From: Candidatus Ruthenibacterium merdavium
GTDB lineage: Bacteria > Bacillota > Clostridia > Oscillospirales > Ruminococcaceae
DNA length: 48,777 bases
Reading direction: 5' to 3'
Assembly (NCBI GenBank): GCA_019119935.1
Contig: DWWA01000021.1
Location: 1-48,777, forward strand
The notes under the pieces: model-generated
The model's database searches: none
What the model was told of the DNA's origin: nothing
The model's input: only the letters and a program-made list of their open reading frames with translations
Made by a program: the position numbers and the translations under genes
Shown: piece after piece, positions 17,692-24,901 of the stretch
How positions within the stretch are numbered: the first letter of the stretch is position 1
Layout of the letters: every line of letters begins with the position of its first letter

Positions 17692-18165
17692 ATGGTTCGT
17701 TTTGCAAGGAAAGAAGATTATGAGGCAATTAACGCTTTGCGCGCGCCGGTATGTGCGCTGCATTCAAACGGTTATCCGGCGCTTTTCAAGCCTGTATTTG
17801 CAAAAGATCATCAAGAGCGCGTTTTAAAAATGATGGAAGACCCGGAGCAAGATGTGTTGGTGGCGGAGGAAAACGGGCAATTGCTGGGCTTTGCCATGGT
17901 GGAGTATATCAAGCGCGAAGAAACAAACAGCATCTATGCCGTTCACGAGGCCCATATTGTAGAAATCGGTGTGGATGAAACATCCCAAGGGAAAGGAATC
18001 GGCACTGCGCTGATTCAAGCAGTGAAAGATGCGGCGAAAGTCCGAGAATGCCGATCGGTTCAATTGGATGTTTGGGAATTCAATAAAAGTGCGCTTCGTT
18101 TTTACGAGAAATTAGGTTTTGTCACCTTGCGCAGAAAAATGGAGCAAGTGCTGGATGAAACGTGA
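17692..18165 (+). CDS. GNAT family N-acetyltransferase
   Basis: A 157-residue GNAT with acetyl-CoA loop SQGKGIGTALI and the NKSALRFYEKLGF motif. It resembles the GNAT at 1672-2139 more than its neighbour, down to the terminal MEQVL. ATG 17692 follows GAGGGAAG. Its stop lies nine bases before the -35 of the rplJ promoter, with no terminator between, so some read-through into the L10 leader is possible. Confidence 0.88.
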   Translation: MVRFARKEDYEAINALRAPVCALHSNGYPALFKPVFAKDHQERVLKMMEDPEQDVLVAEENGQLLGFAMVEYIKREETNSIYAVHEAHIVEIGVDETSQGKGIGTALIQAVKDAAKVRECRSVQLDVWEFNKSALRFYEKLGFVTLRRKMEQVLDET

Positions 18166-18173
18166 AAAAATGC

Positions 18174-18202
18174 TTGACAAATAAAATAAAATTTGATATA
18201 GT
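18174..18202 (+). promoter_or_regulatory. Promoter of rplJ-rplL
   Basis: TTGACA (18174-18179), a 17-base AT-rich spacer, and TATAGT (18197-18202): a near-perfect sigma-A promoter. Start expected near 18209, giving a leader of about 165 bases. Confidence 0.88.
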
Positions 18203-18216
18203 ATAAGAGCTGTTTT

Positions 18217-18323
18217 AAAGACAGCAGGTGCTTGAACGCGTAATGGGCTTGTCCCGCCTGCCGAGAAACGTGCAAAAATGAGATTTTTTTGCCTTTTTCT
18301 CGTGCGAGAAAAGGGCTTTTTTT
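18217..18323 (+). ncRNA. L10 ribosomal-protein leader with attenuator
   Basis: AAAGACAGCAGGTG (18217-18230) and CCTGCCGAG (18257-18265) match the conserved halves of the Firmicutes L10 leader, pairing GCAGG with CCTGC. Downstream, GCCTTTTTCTCG (18291-18302) and CGAGAAAAGGGC (18305-18316) form a stem followed by seven T, a complete intrinsic terminator placed before rplJ. L10(L12)4 binding to such leaders to cut expression is established; the switch here is inferred from layout. Confidence 0.85.
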
Positions 18324-18372
18324 GCACCTGTGTTGAAATGGCGAAATTTGTCTGAAACGAGGTGAAACCAAT

Positions 18373-18879
18373 ATGCCGAGTCAAAAGATTCTGACCGAGA
18401 AGCAAGCCTTTGTTGCCGAGCTGCGTGAAAAGCTGCAAGGTTCTGTGGCTGGCGTTGTGGTGGATTACAAGGGTATCAATGTGGCTGACGACACAAAGCT
18501 GCGTAAGGAGCTGCGTGAGGCTGGCGTTGAGTACGCTGTTATCAAGAACACCATGCTGCGCTTGGCGGTGCAGGGTACGGAGCTGGAGAGCATTGCGGAC
18601 GCTTTTAAAGGTTCTACCGCTATTGCAATTTCCAAGGAAGACCCCATCGCTGCTGCCCGCATTCTGAACAAGTTTGCGGAGGATTCCAAGGGTGCTTTCT
18701 CCCTGAAAGGCGGCTATATGGAGGGTTCTGTTCTGTCCATGGACGAGCTGACCGCCATCGCCAAACTGCCCGATTACAAAGGCATGCTGTCTATGTTCGC
18801 GGGCGCTCTCACCGGCACGCTCAGCGGTCTTGCTGTTGCGATGCAGGCTTATGTGGATAAAGAAGGTTCTGCCGCGTAA
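18373..18879 (+). CDS. rplJ: 50S ribosomal protein L10
   Basis: A 168-residue L10, the stalk base that holds L7/L12 dimers and binds 23S rRNA beside L11. The N-terminal KQAFVAELREKL, the VVVDYKGINVADDTKLRKEL segment and AVIKNTMLRLA are typical. ATG 18373 follows GAGGTG. In most bacteria it directly follows rplA; here about 5.4 kb intervenes. Confidence 0.97.
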   Translation: MPSQKILTEKQAFVAELREKLQGSVAGVVVDYKGINVADDTKLRKELREAGVEYAVIKNTMLRLAVQGTELESIADAFKGSTAIAISKEDPIAAARILNKFAEDSKGAFSLKGGYMEGSVLSMDELTAIAKLPDYKGMLSMFAGALTGTLSGLAVAMQAYVDKEGSAA

Positions 18880-18927
18880 GCAAAGAATTTTAAAACATTA
18901 CTATATTTTGAATTTGGAGGTATTACC

Positions 18928-19299
18928 ATGGCTTCTGAAAAGATCACTGCCATTTTGGATTCCATTAAGGAACTGTCCATCCTCGAGCTGAAAGAGCTCA
19001 TCGACACCTATTGCGAAGAGTTCGGCGTTTCCGCCGTTGCTGCTGCTGCTCCCGCTGCTGGCGGCGCTGCTGCTGCAGCTGAAGAGAAAACCGAGTTTGA
19101 CGTTGTGCTGGTTGAGGCTGGCGCAAGCAAGATGAACGTCATCAAGGTTGTTAAGGAAGTTACCGGCCTGGGCCTGAAAGAGGCAAAAGAGATGGTCGAC
19201 AACGCTCCGAAGACTCTGAAAGAGGCTGCCCAGAAGGCTGACGCTGAAGAGATGAAGAAGAAGCTGGAAGAGGCTGGCGCAAAGGTCGAGCTGAAGTAA
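18928..19299 (+). CDS. rplL: 50S ribosomal protein L7/L12
   Basis: A 123-residue L7/L12. The N-terminal dimerisation helix is followed by an Ala/Gly-rich hinge (about residues 36-52) and the C-terminal factor-binding domain with [23 protein letters not shown] 18928 follows TTTGGAGG. A terminator follows, so rpoBC is not in this operon within the window. Confidence 0.98.
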   Translation: MASEKITAILDSIKELSILELKELIDTYCEEFGVSAVAAAAPAAGGAAAAAEEKTEFDVVLVEAGASKMNVIKVVKEVTGLGLKEAKEMVDNAPKTLKEAAQKADAEEMKKKLEEAGAKVELK

Positions 19300-19323
19300 T
19301 TTTTCTTCCTGTTTGGCATTGCA

Positions 19324-19362
19324 AGCCCCCGACGTGGTTTTTACCGCGTTGGGGGCTTTTTT
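19324..19362 (+). terminator. Terminator after rplL
   Basis: AGCCCCCGACG and CGTTGGGGGCT form a GC-rich stem (19324-19357, internal G-T pairing) followed by TTTTTTG. Confidence 0.9.
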
Positions 19363-19409
19363 GTATTTCGTTCTACAATGAGAGATAAATTAAAAAATTA
19401 ACAAAATAA

Positions 19410-19438
19410 TTGACTCTAACGTAATTTTATGATATTTT
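19410..19438 (+). promoter_or_regulatory. Promoter of cysteine-rich exported protein 1
   Basis: TTGACT (19410-19415), 17-base spacer, TATTTT (19433-19438). The spacer end and -10 read TTTTATGATATTTTCAAA, nearly identical to the promoter of the paralogue at 20415-20443. Confidence 0.6.
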
Positions 19439-19589
19439 CAAAATAAAGAGGAATTGGTTGGCCTTCAACATGCTTGGAAACGCTTTGGCGCGCAACGAAA
19501 AGGTGCGTGCTGAGCGAGGAAAACTTGAGAGGTCAATCAAAAGAAATGGGAAGAAACGCCGCAAAAGAGAAGAAAAGGAGCTGTTGACC

Positions 19590-20315
19590 ATGAAACGAGG
19601 ATTATTCGTAAAAGCCGTCGCTTTTTGTGCTGTATTGACCTTTGGTTTTACGGCATCGGGCTTTGCACAGGCGGAAAGTTCAGCAAAAACGCAAACAGGA
19701 AATGACTGGCTGGTGTGCAGCTGCGGAAAAACCATGCAGGAGCATCAGGACGAAATCAACGCAGCGGATACGAGTACGCTGGATTATCTTAACTGTTCCT
19801 GCGGCGGGCGGCTGATTGAAGAGCCGATTTATACTTCCACGGGCGAGTACACCGGAGAAAGCACCAATTGCAAACATTCTCCGGTCGGAATGGATTATGA
19901 AAAAATCTGCACGGTGACGTATAATATTATATGCAGCCGATGCACCTTGTCGGCACAGCGGCAGGAACAAAAAGCTGTGTGGAACTGTGATTTTATTGAC
20001 GGGCCGCGTATGCAAAATAAAGTTTCGACCCCTGTCAGCGAAACAAGTGCAGAAGCCCAGCAGGAAGAGCCGGCTGTGACGGAGGAACAAGTGACTCCCT
20101 GTGCTTACTGTGGCGGAAGTGTTACGAAGGGCTTAGTGGATGCATCTCCGTGGGCATTTACGGGAGAAGAGCGGTTTTGTGCACATGGTACTATCGGCGG
20201 GTATGATAAGGAAATGAGCAGAACGGTCATCTATCAGACGAAGTGCAACGAATGCGGCATAGGTTCTGACAAGGTCGTACCCGAAACCTCATGGGAGTGT
20301 CATGGAGTTGTTTAA
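19590..20315 (+). CDS. Exported cysteine-rich protein with two putative metal-binding modules
   Basis: A 241-residue protein not assigned to a known family. ATG 19590 follows AAAGGAG; an in-frame upstream extension is highly basic, lacks a good SD and would mask the signal peptide (residues 1-26, cut near GFA-Q). The mature protein has about 15 Cys. After a CSCGKTMQEH head, two similar modules (about 69-133 and 171-237) each run C-x-C or C-x2-C followed by GG, a CxH pair, an aromatic-rich Y(N/Q)xxC-x2-C and a final WxC. The spacing looks like a zinc ribbon or disulfide-stabilised domain. A Glu/Thr/Pro linker joins the modules. Its paralogue lies next door. Confidence 0.75.
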   Translation: MKRGLFVKAVAFCAVLTFGFTASGFAQAESSAKTQTGNDWLVCSCGKTMQEHQDEINAADTSTLDYLNCSCGGRLIEEPIYTSTGEYTGESTNCKHSPVGMDYEKICTVTYNIICSRCTLSAQRQEQKAVWNCDFIDGPRMQNKVSTPVSETSAEAQQEEPAVTEEQVTPCAYCGGSVTKGLVDASPWAFTGEERFCAHGTIGGYDKEMSRTVIYQTKCNECGIGSDKVVPETSWECHGVV

Positions 20316-20332
20316 AAGTTCATATTACTTAA

Positions 20333-20360
20333 AAAAAGCAGGGGTGCGCCCCTGCTTTTT
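20333..20360 (+). terminator. Terminator after cysteine-rich protein 1
   Basis: AAAAAGCAGGGG (20333-20344), TGCG loop, CCCCTGCTTTTT (20349-20360). Almost the same hairpin follows the paralogue. Confidence 0.9.
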
Positions 20361-20414
20361 ATATATTTTTATGGTAAAAATATATATTATTGGTAAAAAA
20401 TACATGGATAACAA

Positions 20415-20443
20415 TTGATAAAAATTCCTTTTTATGGTATTTT
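20415..20443 (+). promoter_or_regulatory. Promoter of cysteine-rich exported protein 2
   Basis: TTGATA (20415-20420), 17-base spacer, TATTTT (20438-20443), with TTTTATGGTATTTTAAAT around the -10, matching the paralogue's promoter base for base at most positions. About 150 bases of leader precede the start codon. Confidence 0.6.
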
Positions 20444-20591
20444 AAATGCGAGAAAGGAAGCTTCAGGACTCTAAACAGTCTCGGGAAATGGGGGATGGAT
20501 TATTGGAGATGTGTATGAGATTGGGTTCCGATTTCTGATTGATATAGAAAGAACGAAAACAACACATGAAAGTAGTAAAGGAGTGTTCGTT

Positions 20592-21011
20592 ATGAAAAAA
20601 ACATTATTTTTGAAAGTCTGCGCTGTGACTGCGCTGTTGTCTGTTGCTTTTACGGCTTCTGCTTTTGCGGCGGAGAAGACATCGGAAGACGGAGTTTATG
20701 TGCAGGACGGCGTTGTGATGTGCAGTTGTGGAACAAGTATTAAAGCGCATCGAGAGGAAGTGGCTGTACTGGGTGAAAGTGCGGAAGCAGGAGATATTTC
20801 CTGTTCCTGTGGGGGGCAGATTGTAGAGAGTCTGATTTTTGAATCTCCGTGGAATTTTACGGAGCTATCTCGGCGTTGTACACATGGTTTTTCCAATGGA
20901 CATGATTACGAAAAGAGCCGGACATTGATCTATCAAACAAAATGCGACACATGTTGCTTTTCGAGTCACAGAGTTGCAACAGAAACCACATGGGAGTGCC
21001 GCGGATTTTAA
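20592..21011 (+). CDS. Exported cysteine-rich protein, single-module paralogue
   Basis: A 139-residue paralogue of the preceding gene. ATG 20592 follows AAAGGAG by eight bases. Signal peptide residues 1-26 (cut near AFA-A). The mature part has nine Cys: the CSCG head (44, 46), CSCGG (71, 73), CTHG (96, 98 being His), KCDTCC (118, 121, 122) and WEC (136). The stretch SRTLIYQTKCDTC aligns with SRTVIYQTKCNEC of the neighbour. It carries one module where the neighbour has two. Unknown function; metal binding or redox chemistry outside the cell is a guess supported by Cys/His spacing and by trxA-trxB downstream. Confidence 0.75.
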   Translation: MKKTLFLKVCAVTALLSVAFTASAFAAEKTSEDGVYVQDGVVMCSCGTSIKAHREEVAVLGESAEAGDISCSCGGQIVESLIFESPWNFTELSRRCTHGFSNGHDYEKSRTLIYQTKCDTCCFSSHRVATETTWECRGF

Positions 21012-21022
21012 AGGGTAATAGT

Positions 21023-21054
21023 AAAAAAGGCAGGGGGCGCGCCCCTGCTTTTTC
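21023..21054 (+). terminator. Terminator after cysteine-rich protein 2
   Basis: GCAGGGG...CCCCTGC stem (about 21030-21048) flanked by A-run and T-run, closely similar to the terminator at 20333-20360. Confidence 0.88.
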
Positions 21055-21216
21055 TTTTTCTCGCGTATGGAAGGAAAAACCGTAACATAATCACAGTTAG
21101 ACGCGGCAAATCTGTGTATACTACATACATCGTTGGAGGAGAAACAACTAGAGGTTTTCTGAAAAATAGTTTTCTTTTTGCTTTTCGGAAATGCCCGGGA
21201 AATGAGGGAGTAAACA

Positions 21217-21534
21217 ATGGCAATTGAAACATTAACGAAACAAAATTTTGATACAGACGTGCTGCAAGCCGCCGAGCCGGTGCTGGTGGAGTTCACCGCG
21301 CCCTGGTGTGTTTACTGCCGTCGTTTGGCACCTGTTTTGGAGCGCATTGACGGAAATGACGGCATTCCTAAAATCGGTACAGTGAATATCGACGAAGAGC
21401 CGGAGCTGGCACGTCAATACAATATTGAAGTAATTCCCACGCTGCTGATCTTCCAAAACGGCGCGCACGGCGACCGTTTAGTTGCGCCGGATTCGCAGGC
21501 AAAGCTGGAAGCGTGGATTCACGAGCAGTGCTGA
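21217..21534 (+). CDS. trxA: Thioredoxin with atypical CVYC active site
   Basis: A 105-residue thioredoxin-fold protein. The active site is WCVYC (Trp30, Cys31, Cys34) instead of WCGPC; the cis-Pro loop is VIPTLLIF (Pro73). No signal peptide, so it is cytoplasmic. ATG 21217 follows GAGGGAG. It sits 59 bases before trxB and should be reduced by it. The residues between the cysteines set redox potential and partner choice, so it may be more specialised than housekeeping thioredoxin. Confidence 0.9.
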   Translation: MAIETLTKQNFDTDVLQAAEPVLVEFTAPWCVYCRRLAPVLERIDGNDGIPKIGTVNIDEEPELARQYNIEVIPTLLIFQNGAHGDRLVAPDSQAKLEAWIHEQC

Positions 21535-21593
21535 AATTGTGTTTTTCAAAGCGCTCGGTGCGGGCGCGGCAATAGAAAAGGGAGGCAGATTTT

Positions 21594-22514
21594 ATGGAAA
21601 TTTTAGATACCGTCATCATCGGCGGCGGCCCTGCCGGTTATTCGGCGGCGTTATACTGCACCCGTGCGGGACTCTCTACCGTGATTGTAGAAAAGATGAC
21701 ACCCGGCGGACAAATGGCAACGACGACACAAATTGACAACTATCCCGGTTTTGATGAGGGTGTAGACGGCTTTGAGCTGGGTGACAGAATGCGCAAAGGT
21801 GCGGAACGCTTTGGCGCAAAGACGCATTATGCGGATGTCACGGGCGTTTCTTTAACGGAAAACCCGAAAAAGATTGCAACCACAAACGGCGATTTGTATG
21901 CAAAAACAGTGATTATCGCAACCGGTGCTGCCCCGCGTGAGCTTGGCATTGCAGATGAGCAGCGTTTTCGCGGAAAAGGCGTGGGCTACTGCGCTACTTG
22001 TGACGGCATGTTTTTCCGCGGCAAGACGGTTGCCGTAAACGGCGGCGGCAATACTGCCGTAGAGGATGCGATGTTTTTGTCAAAGCTGTGTGAAAAAGTA
22101 TATTTGATTCACCGCCGCGATGCCTTGCGTGCTTCTCGTGCCGAGGTTCAAGCGTTGGAAAAAGCGCCGAACGTAGAATTTGTGTGGAATAAAGTAGTTA
22201 CGGGTTTAGAGGGTGCAGACAAGCTGGAGAAAATTGTGCTTCAAGATACCGTGACGAAAGACACGACAACGCTGGACGCACAGGGCCTGTTTGTGGCGAT
22301 TGGCCGCGTGCCGAGCACAGAGCTGTTTAAAGATGTTTTAAAAACGGATGCGTTCGGTTATATTGAAGCAGATGAAACAACGCGCACTTCCATTCCTGGT
22401 GTGTTTGCGGTGGGAGATGTCCGCACAAAGCCTCTGCGTCAGGTGGTAACGGCTGTCAGCGACGGTGCCGTTGCTTCAAAATATGTAGAAGAATTTTTGA
22501 CAGCGCAAGCTTGA
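21594..22514 (+). CDS. trxB: Thioredoxin reductase
   Basis: A 306-residue low-molecular-weight thioredoxin reductase, an FAD flavoprotein passing electrons from NADPH to thioredoxin. GGGPAGYSAALYC (about 10-22) binds FAD; the redox pair is CATC (Cys133, Cys136); GGGNTAVEDAMFL (150-162) is the nucleotide-binding segment; GVFAVGDVR closes the FAD site near the C-terminus. ATG 21594 follows GGGAGG. Pairing with a CVYC thioredoxin suggests the two are matched. Confidence 0.96.
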   Translation: MEILDTVIIGGGPAGYSAALYCTRAGLSTVIVEKMTPGGQMATTTQIDNYPGFDEGVDGFELGDRMRKGAERFGAKTHYADVTGVSLTENPKKIATTNGDLYAKTVIIATGAAPRELGIADEQRFRGKGVGYCATCDGMFFRGKTVAVNGGGNTAVEDAMFLSKLCEKVYLIHRRDALRASRAEVQALEKAPNVEFVWNKVVTGLEGADKLEKIVLQDTVTKDTTTLDAQGLFVAIGRVPSTELFKDVLKTDAFGYIEADETTRTSIPGVFAVGDVRTKPLRQVVTAVSDGAVASKYVEEFLTAQA

Positions 22515-22521
22515 ATTGCCA

Positions 22522-22562
22522 AAACGCTCTCCATGTTTGAAAAAACATGGAGAGCGTTTTTT
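22522..22562 (+). terminator. Terminator after trxB
   Basis: AAACGCTCTCCATGTTT (22522-22538) and its exact complement (22543-22559) around a GAAA loop, ending in six T. Confidence 0.93.
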
Positions 22563-22785
22563 CGCGTCTTGACAAATTTAACTTTTATGCAGGCGGCGAT
22601 AGCTAAAAAAACGCAGCGATTCTGTTTTTCAAAAAGCTGTACACGACTTGCTCAACAGGACATGCCGTATGAAAGCGGCAGAAAGGTAAAAGGAAGAAGA
22701 GAAGTTTTTAAAACGAATTGTAAAATCTTAGCGTAAAATTTGACTTTGTATTACGAATATGTTACGCTTTAGTGGAGGATTTTCA

Positions 22786-22818
22786 ATGTTACACACAGAG
22801 GAATATTCTTTTACATAG
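22786..22818 (+). CDS. Possible 10-codon leader ORF upstream of the M23 peptidase
   Basis: ATG 22786 lies seven bases after GTGGAGG and is followed by nine more sense codons (MLHTEEYSFT) and TAG. The stop codon forms part of the SD (TAGAGG, 22816-22821) for the peptidase gene, so translation of the two would be coupled. Too short to judge from codon use. Confidence 0.35.
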   Translation: MLHTEEYSFT

Positions 22819-22829
22819 AGGTTTTGAAC

Positions 22830-24131
22830 ATGAAGAACAATCGTTTTTTTCGCTTAGCGGTTGGTGCGTTTGTATTTTTATTTGGGACAAGCATGGTGTT
22901 TGCAGAAACGCCCGCTGAAGCGTTGGATCGTTTGGCAAAAGAAAAGGAACAAATTGAACAGAATATTGCCGCCTATACGGAGGATATCCAAGATGCGCAG
23001 GCTCTGGCAAGTTTGTATCAGCAAAAAGCAGATACCGTGGCGCAGGAAATCACGGCACTTCAGAAGAGTATCGAAGATCAGCGCGCTCAGCTCAAGCAAA
23101 CCCAAGACAGCGCAGCACAAGCGCTCGCAGAAAAGGAGCAGATGGAGGAGTCCTTTAAGCTTCGTTTGCGCAGCATGTATGAAACAAGAAGCGTGAACTG
23201 GTTTGAAGCGCTGACGTCTATGCAAAGCCTGTCGGATGTGCTCCGTTATGCGGAAAATCTGCGCAGTATAACGGCCTACGACCAAGAGGTGATTGCGCAG
23301 TTTGCGGAAATTCAGGCAAAGCTGGATGAAGCTGCGGCTCAGCAGCAAGCGCAGTTGGATCAGCTTGCGCAAAGTGAAGATGCTTTACAGCAAAAAAGTG
23401 ATGAATATGCCGAGGCTTTGCAGCAGGCTAACAACGATTTAGACGAAGCACAAGCCAACCAGCAGGCGCAGCAGGTGGCATTTCAGGTGAACGCCGAGCA
23501 AATGGCACAGGCACAGCGTGAGTTTGAGGCATGGGCTTCTCAGAATGTCCCTGTTCCCGAGCCTGCACCCGAACCCACGCCGGAACCCACGCCGGAACCT
23601 GCGCCCGATCCCTCCACACCCGAGGGCGGCAATCAGACGCAAACTCCGGAAGGCGGAACCGAGGGCCAGCCTGCCCCGGAACCGACGCCCGAGCCCACAC
23701 CGGAACCGGAACCCGAACCTGCCCCGCCGCAGACGGCACAGTTTATTTGGCCGACCCCCGGTTACACACCGTATGCCGGCTCTTACGGTGAGCGAATCAA
23801 TCCGGTGACGAATTTGCCGGAATTCCATACGGGTGTTGACATTCCTGCACCTGCCTATACAAAAATTTATGCGGCCGCAGACGGCGTTGTCAGCCTCAAT
23901 AACCACTGGAGCTACGGCAACTGCGTACGCATCAGCCATGCGGGCGGGTACAGTACGCTGTATGCGCACATGGCGGCATATGCCGACGGCATTTATGAAG
24001 GCGCTACGGTACATCAGGGTGATGTGATTGGCTATGTCGGCAGCACCGGCATCAGCAGCGGCAACCATCTGCACTTTGAGGTGCGCGTCAACGGACAGCA
24101 CCAGTACCCGTTGAATTACGTTTCGCCTTAA
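22830..24131 (+). CDS. Exported coiled-coil M23 (LytM-type) peptidoglycan peptidase
   Basis: A 433-residue cell-wall protein. Signal peptide residues 1-25 (cut near VFA-E), then a long Gln/Ala/Glu-rich coiled coil (about 28-235), a PEPTPEP-type proline linker (241-300) and a LytM domain (about 305-433). The zinc-site residues are present: HTGVD (His333, Asp337), YAHM (His380) and HLHFE (His413, His415), so it is probably an active endopeptidase. The layout resembles EnvC/CwlO-type division or elongation hydrolases, where the coiled coil controls activity. ATG 22830 follows TAGAGG; the TTG at 22824 is less well placed. Confidence 0.92.
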   Translation: MKNNRFFRLAVGAFVFLFGTSMVFAETPAEALDRLAKEKEQIEQNIAAYTEDIQDAQALASLYQQKADTVAQEITALQKSIEDQRAQLKQTQDSAAQALAEKEQMEESFKLRLRSMYETRSVNWFEALTSMQSLSDVLRYAENLRSITAYDQEVIAQFAEIQAKLDEAAAQQQAQLDQLAQSEDALQQKSDEYAEALQQANNDLDEAQANQQAQQVAFQVNAEQMAQAQREFEAWASQNVPVPEPAPEPTPEPTPEPAPDPSTPEGGNQTQTPEGGTEGQPAPEPTPEPTPEPEPEPAPPQTAQFIWPTPGYTPYAGSYGERINPVTNLPEFHTGVDIPAPAYTKIYAAADGVVSLNNHWSYGNCVRISHAGGYSTLYAHMAAYADGIYEGATVHQGDVIGYVGSTGISSGNHLHFEVRVNGQHQYPLNYVSP

Positions 24132-24171
24132 ATAATCCGCTTTTTGAACGGCAAATCAATCAAAACAAAGA

Positions 24172-24217
24172 AACACCGGAATTTTTCCAAAAGTGGTTGG
24201 AAAGTTCCGGTGTTTTT
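24172..24217 (+). terminator. Terminator after the M23 peptidase gene
   Basis: AACACCGGAA (24172-24181) and TTCCGGTGTT (24205-24214) with a further TCCA/TGGA pairing inside, ending in TTTTT. Confidence 0.88.
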
Positions 24218-24248
24218 GCTTGCTATGGCAAAATATTTTTTCAAAAAA

Positions 24249-24277
24249 TGTAACAATGCTTGGCAATTTGTCGTATA
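24249..24277 (+). promoter_or_regulatory. Candidate ECF-type promoter of the sigma factor operon
   Basis: TGTAAC (24249-24254), a 17-base spacer and CGTATA (24272-24277) match the AAC...CGT pattern of many ECF sigma promoters and sit about 50 bases upstream of an ECF sigma gene, suggesting autoregulation. Confidence 0.5.
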
Positions 24278-24329
24278 ACATGTGATTGGAACGCGCGTAT
24301 CCATGAAAATGACGGCGGGAGGTGAATCA

Positions 24330-24824
24330 ATGCAGGAGTGGGAAACACTTTATCGAAATCATCACAAAGCGGTTTATCGCTACTTGTGCAGCTTGACGCA
24401 CGACGCTTCCTTAGCGGAGGATTTGCTGAGCGAAACCTTTATTAAAGCAATGAAAAAATTGAATACTTACGACGGTACCGCCAGCATTCAAACATGGCTT
24501 TGCGTGATTGCACGCAATACTTGGCTCGACTTGCTGCGCAAAAAACGAATGAACATTTCCTATGATGAGATGATAGAGCGTTACTTGGAGCTGCCCCACA
24601 CCTCGGATTCGCTTGCAGAGAATTACGAAACGGCCGAGCTGCTGGAAAAAGTGAAACAGCTGTTGGAACAAAGGAAAAAGCCGGCACAAGAGGTTGTATG
24701 GATGCGTGCGCAGGGCTACACATTTGCGGAAATTGCGAAGGCGGTTGGTATTAGCGAATCTTCGGCAAGGACACTGGATTTTCGTACAAAACATTGGCTG
24801 AAAGAACAGCTGGGCTTCTTGTGA
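24330..24824 (+). CDS. ECF-type RNA polymerase sigma factor
   Basis: A 164-residue group 4 sigma factor. Region 2 spans roughly residues 5-70, with HHKAVYRYLCSLTHDASLAEDL and the ARNTWLDLLRK segment; region 4 (about 110-160) carries a helix-turn-helix with AQGYTFAEIAKAVGIS. No region 1.1 or 3. ATG 24330 lies five bases after GGAGGTG; upstream in-frame starts have no SD. The following gene encodes a ZAS-type anti-sigma factor, so activity is probably signal-gated. Regulon unknown. Confidence 0.92.
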   Translation: MQEWETLYRNHHKAVYRYLCSLTHDASLAEDLLSETFIKAMKKLNTYDGTASIQTWLCVIARNTWLDLLRKKRMNISYDEMIERYLELPHTSDSLAENYETAELLEKVKQLLEQRKKPAQEVVWMRAQGYTFAEIAKAVGISESSARTLDFRTKHWLKEQLGFL

Positions 24825-24901
24825 CAGATGCGGACGTACATTGTGCGGTCAGCCTAAAAACAAGCAAGAAACGATTGTTTTTGAGGAAAGGGAGAACATG
24901 A

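Noticed and set aside
19458-19589. N-terminal extension of cysteine-rich protein 1
   Set aside because: It is in frame but very basic, has no good SD and would hide the signal peptide; ATG 19590 has AAAGGAG.
22563-22829. c-di-AMP riboswitch upstream of the M23 peptidase
   Set aside because: Such genes often carry one, but no conserved motif halves are visible here.
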